Shown here piece by piece: positions 61,381 to 64,000 of a stretch of 64,000 nucleotides of DNA. The notes beneath the pieces are model-generated. The model ran no database searches. It saw only the letters and a program-made list of their open reading frames with translations, and was not told the DNA's origin. Location of the stretch: contig CM032121.1 in the NCBI GenBank assembly GCA_018894105.1, positions 4,816,507 through 4,880,506 on the forward strand. Direction: 5' to 3'. Each line of letters opens with the position of its first letter. Position 1 is the stretch's first letter. Made by a program: the position numbers and the translations under genes. Origin of the DNA: Jacaranda mimosifolia. Taxonomy: Eukaryota; Streptophyta; Magnoliopsida; Lamiales; Bignoniaceae.

Positions 61381-63730
61381 GGTTTGGATATGCATGAGTT
61401 GAAATGGTCTGGATCACAAACACCCATATCCAACCACTTGCGTTCTCATTCATAGTAGTGTGAATCATTCATACATGGTATCGAAAATCCCGAATGTGCT
61501 GAGAATGATACACCATGGTCCTATAATCATGCAATGGCCAAATTATGCTGAATTAAACTCAATTCATTATGTGCTAAGAATAATACCGAAAATATGTGAA
61601 AAAGTACCCAATATTGGCATTTATGTACTCCGAAAACTGTGTTTATGTACTTAATTTGTCAATGTTGAGTACTTATTATGCGTGTTCCTGTACTTACTTT
61701 TCCAAATGCTAAGATTAGGCTCAATTCGATGTTGAGAACAACACATAACACCCTAATGAAACAAAATCGTGGTTTGTTGAAGAAATAGTTTGGATACGCA
61801 CGTGTTGAAATAGTTTAGAACACAAACACCCATATCCAACCACTTGCACTCTCATTCATAATAGTATAAACCATTGATGCACGGGCTAAATGAATCATCC
61901 TGACACCACCATCAAAAATCATTGAACCTATCATGACCATATGGTCCTAGGACTAATACGCCATAGTTTTATGATCATGCAATGACCAGATTAGGTCGAA
62001 TTGATCTCTTATGTGCTAAGAATGATACCAAAAATTCAAAAAAAAGTACCCAATATTGGCATTTATGTACTTCAGAACTGTGTTTACGTGCTTAATTTGC
62101 CAATGACATGTACTTATTATATATGTTTCCATATTACTTGCTTTTTCAAAGGCTGAGATAAGGCTCAATTCGATGCGTAGAACAACACATAAGATACCCT
62201 AACACGACAAAATCATGGTTTATTTAAGAAATGATCATGATAGTACTTGTTGAAATGGTTGGGAACACAAACACCCACATCCAACCACCTGCGCTCTCAT
62301 TCATAGTAGTATAAACCATTGATGCACGAGCTAAATTAATTCTCCCGACGCCACCATCGGAAACTACTGAGCCTATCATAACTATATGAGTCCTAGAACT
62401 AAAATGTCATGGTCTTATGATCATGCCATGGCCAGATTAGCCCAAATTAAACTTGGTCCCTTATGTGTTGAGAATAATACTAGAAATCCGTAAAAAAAAA
62501 TACCTAATTTTGGCAACTATGTACTTCGAAATTGCATTTATGTACTTAATTTGCAAATATTGTGTACTTATTATGTGTGTTTCTGTACTTAGTTTTCCAA
62601 AGGCTGAGATGAGGCTCAATTCGATGCGTGGAACAACATATAAGACACCCTAACGCGACAAACCCATGGCTTGTTAAGAAATGGTCATGATAGTACTGTT
62701 AAAATGGTTGGGAACTTAGACACCCACATCCAACCATTTGCGCTCTCATTCATAGTAGTATAAACTATTGATACATGAGCCAAATGAATTCTCCTGACAC
62801 CGCCATTAGAAATCACTGAACCTATCATGACTATATGAGTCCTAGGACTAATACGTCATGATCTTATAATCATGCAATGGCCAAATTAGGCCGAATTGAA
62901 CTCGGTCCCTTATGTGTTGAGAATAATACTAGAAATCCGCAAAAAAAATATCTAGTTTTGGCGATTATGTATTTTGGAATTGCATTTATGTACTTAATTT
63001 GCAAGTATTGTGTACTTATTATACTTGTTTCTATACTTGATTTTTTGAAGGTCAAGATGAGGCTTAATTCAATGAATAGGACAACACATAAGACGCCCTA
63101 ATGCGACAAAATTGTGGTTTGTTGAAGAAATGGTCGTGATAGTACGTGTTGAAATGGTTGGGAACTCAAACATCCATATCCAACCATTTGCGCTCTCATT
63201 CATAGTAGTATAAACCATTAATGTATGAGCCAAATGAATCCTCTCTATACCACCATCAGAAACCACTGAGCCTATCATGACTATATGAGTCCTAGGACAA
63301 ATACGTCATGGTCTTAGATCATGCAATGGCTAGATTAGGCCGAATTGAACTCGATCTCTTATGTGTTGAGACTAATAGTCGAAATCCTCAAACAAGTACC
63401 TAGTTTAGGTGACTATGTACTTCAAAAATGCGTTTATGTATTGAGTTTTCCCTATTTATGTACTTATTTTGAGTGATTTTGTACTTGCTTTCCCAAATGT
63501 CGAGTTTAAACAACACATATGATTCTCTAATATAATAAAATCATTTTTCTTCAAATAATGCTTATGATAGCATGTGTTGAAACGGTTGGGAACACAAACA
63601 CCAACATCTAACCACTTGTACTCTTATTCATACTGGAAATCTGCAAAAAAAGTACCTACTTTTAACAATTATGTACTTTGAAACTGCATTTATGTATTGA
63701 GCTATCACTAGTTGTATACTTATTTTGAGC
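61381..63730. repeat. Six-unit imperfect tandem array, ~440 bp period
   Basis: The anchor CCCATATCCAACCACTTG recurs at about 61423, 61829, 62274, 62723, 63173 and 63600 (periods about 406, 445, 449, 450, 428). Each unit continues with CTCTCATTCATAGTAGTATA, ACTATATGAGTCCTAGGACT, ATCATGCAATGGCCA and a block of four GTACTT motifs 20-25 bp apart. Units differ by substitutions and small indels; the last is truncated. Small open frames inside are not conserved in phase. Confidence 0.95.
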
Positions 63731-64000
63731 TAACATGTAACATATATATCTTTACCAGTATCTATATATAAATAAAGTTTCAAATTATACTATGAATTAT
63801 AAATACCATCCATTATGATCATCTAAATACACAAATTATAGATGTTATCTAGTAAGAATATCAGAAACACTAAAATAATCACTTCAATATCCATGTACAA
63901 AAATTAAATTTATCCAGCTAATAACCATCTAAACATCATTATTGAGCATTGGAATACATTAAACTATGCTCATCGATCAGACTTTTTTGCAGCAATATGT
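63731..64000. other. AT-rich end of the window
   Basis: Nothing recognised after the tandem array. Confidence 0.5.

Noticed and set aside
61381..63730. CRISPR-like array
   Set aside because: Units are ~440 bp and wholly similar, without a short repeat/unique spacer pattern, in a plant genome.

Overview
The window is plant nuclear DNA. It has spliced genes of plant-typical families (plant ATAD3-type AAA ATPase, LEA_4 protein, ZF-HD transcription factor, AlkA-type DNA glycosylase), a plastid rDNA insertion, a Ty1/copia element, Helitrons and many TIR elements in very AT-rich intergenic DNA. It is most likely a eudicot, possibly an asterid; the species cannot be named from sequence alone. No archaeal, bacterial or viral operon is present.

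Layout. 0-6.9 kb is transposon land: a Myb/SANT-like relic, a 944-bp hAT-like element, a 1,285-bp Mutator-type element, and one TIR element nested inside another. 7.1-20.5 kb is a gene island: the ATAD3-like ATPase (+, eight exons, with a one-base frameshift in the last exon), a hAT-like element, a secreted LEA_4 gene (+, three exons, ABRE/RY-like promoter), a tRNA-type SINE, and an intronless ZF-HD gene (-). 21.3-41.1 kb holds two diverged, gene-free copies of one ~5 kb segment in direct orientation (A 21284-28655, B 35419-41136), separated by a degenerate copia element with a 5-bp target duplication. After duplication each copy received different insertions. Copy A has a Tourist-like MITE and a Helitron. 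Copy B has a hAT-like element, another TIR element and a plastid 23S rDNA fragment. The undamaged partner supplies the empty site for each. 41.3-51.8 kb is a cluster of nested or head-to-tail non-autonomous Helitrons with repeated terminal modules and long microsatellites. 52-59.1 kb is the DNA-3-methyladenine glycosylase gene (-), whose last six codons appear to lie behind a ~4.6 kb intron. 59.3-64 kb has a remnant resembling the N-terminal PB1-like domain of MULE transposases and a ~440-bp tandem array rich in GTACTT motifs.

The four host genes look functionally independent: mitochondrial inner-membrane ATPase, seed/desiccation protein, developmental transcription factor, and base-excision repair. 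I found no gene cluster or novel multi-gene system. The main interest is the mobile-element history, the paired duplication with reciprocal insertions, the ATAD3 frameshift and the isolated last exon of the glycosylase.
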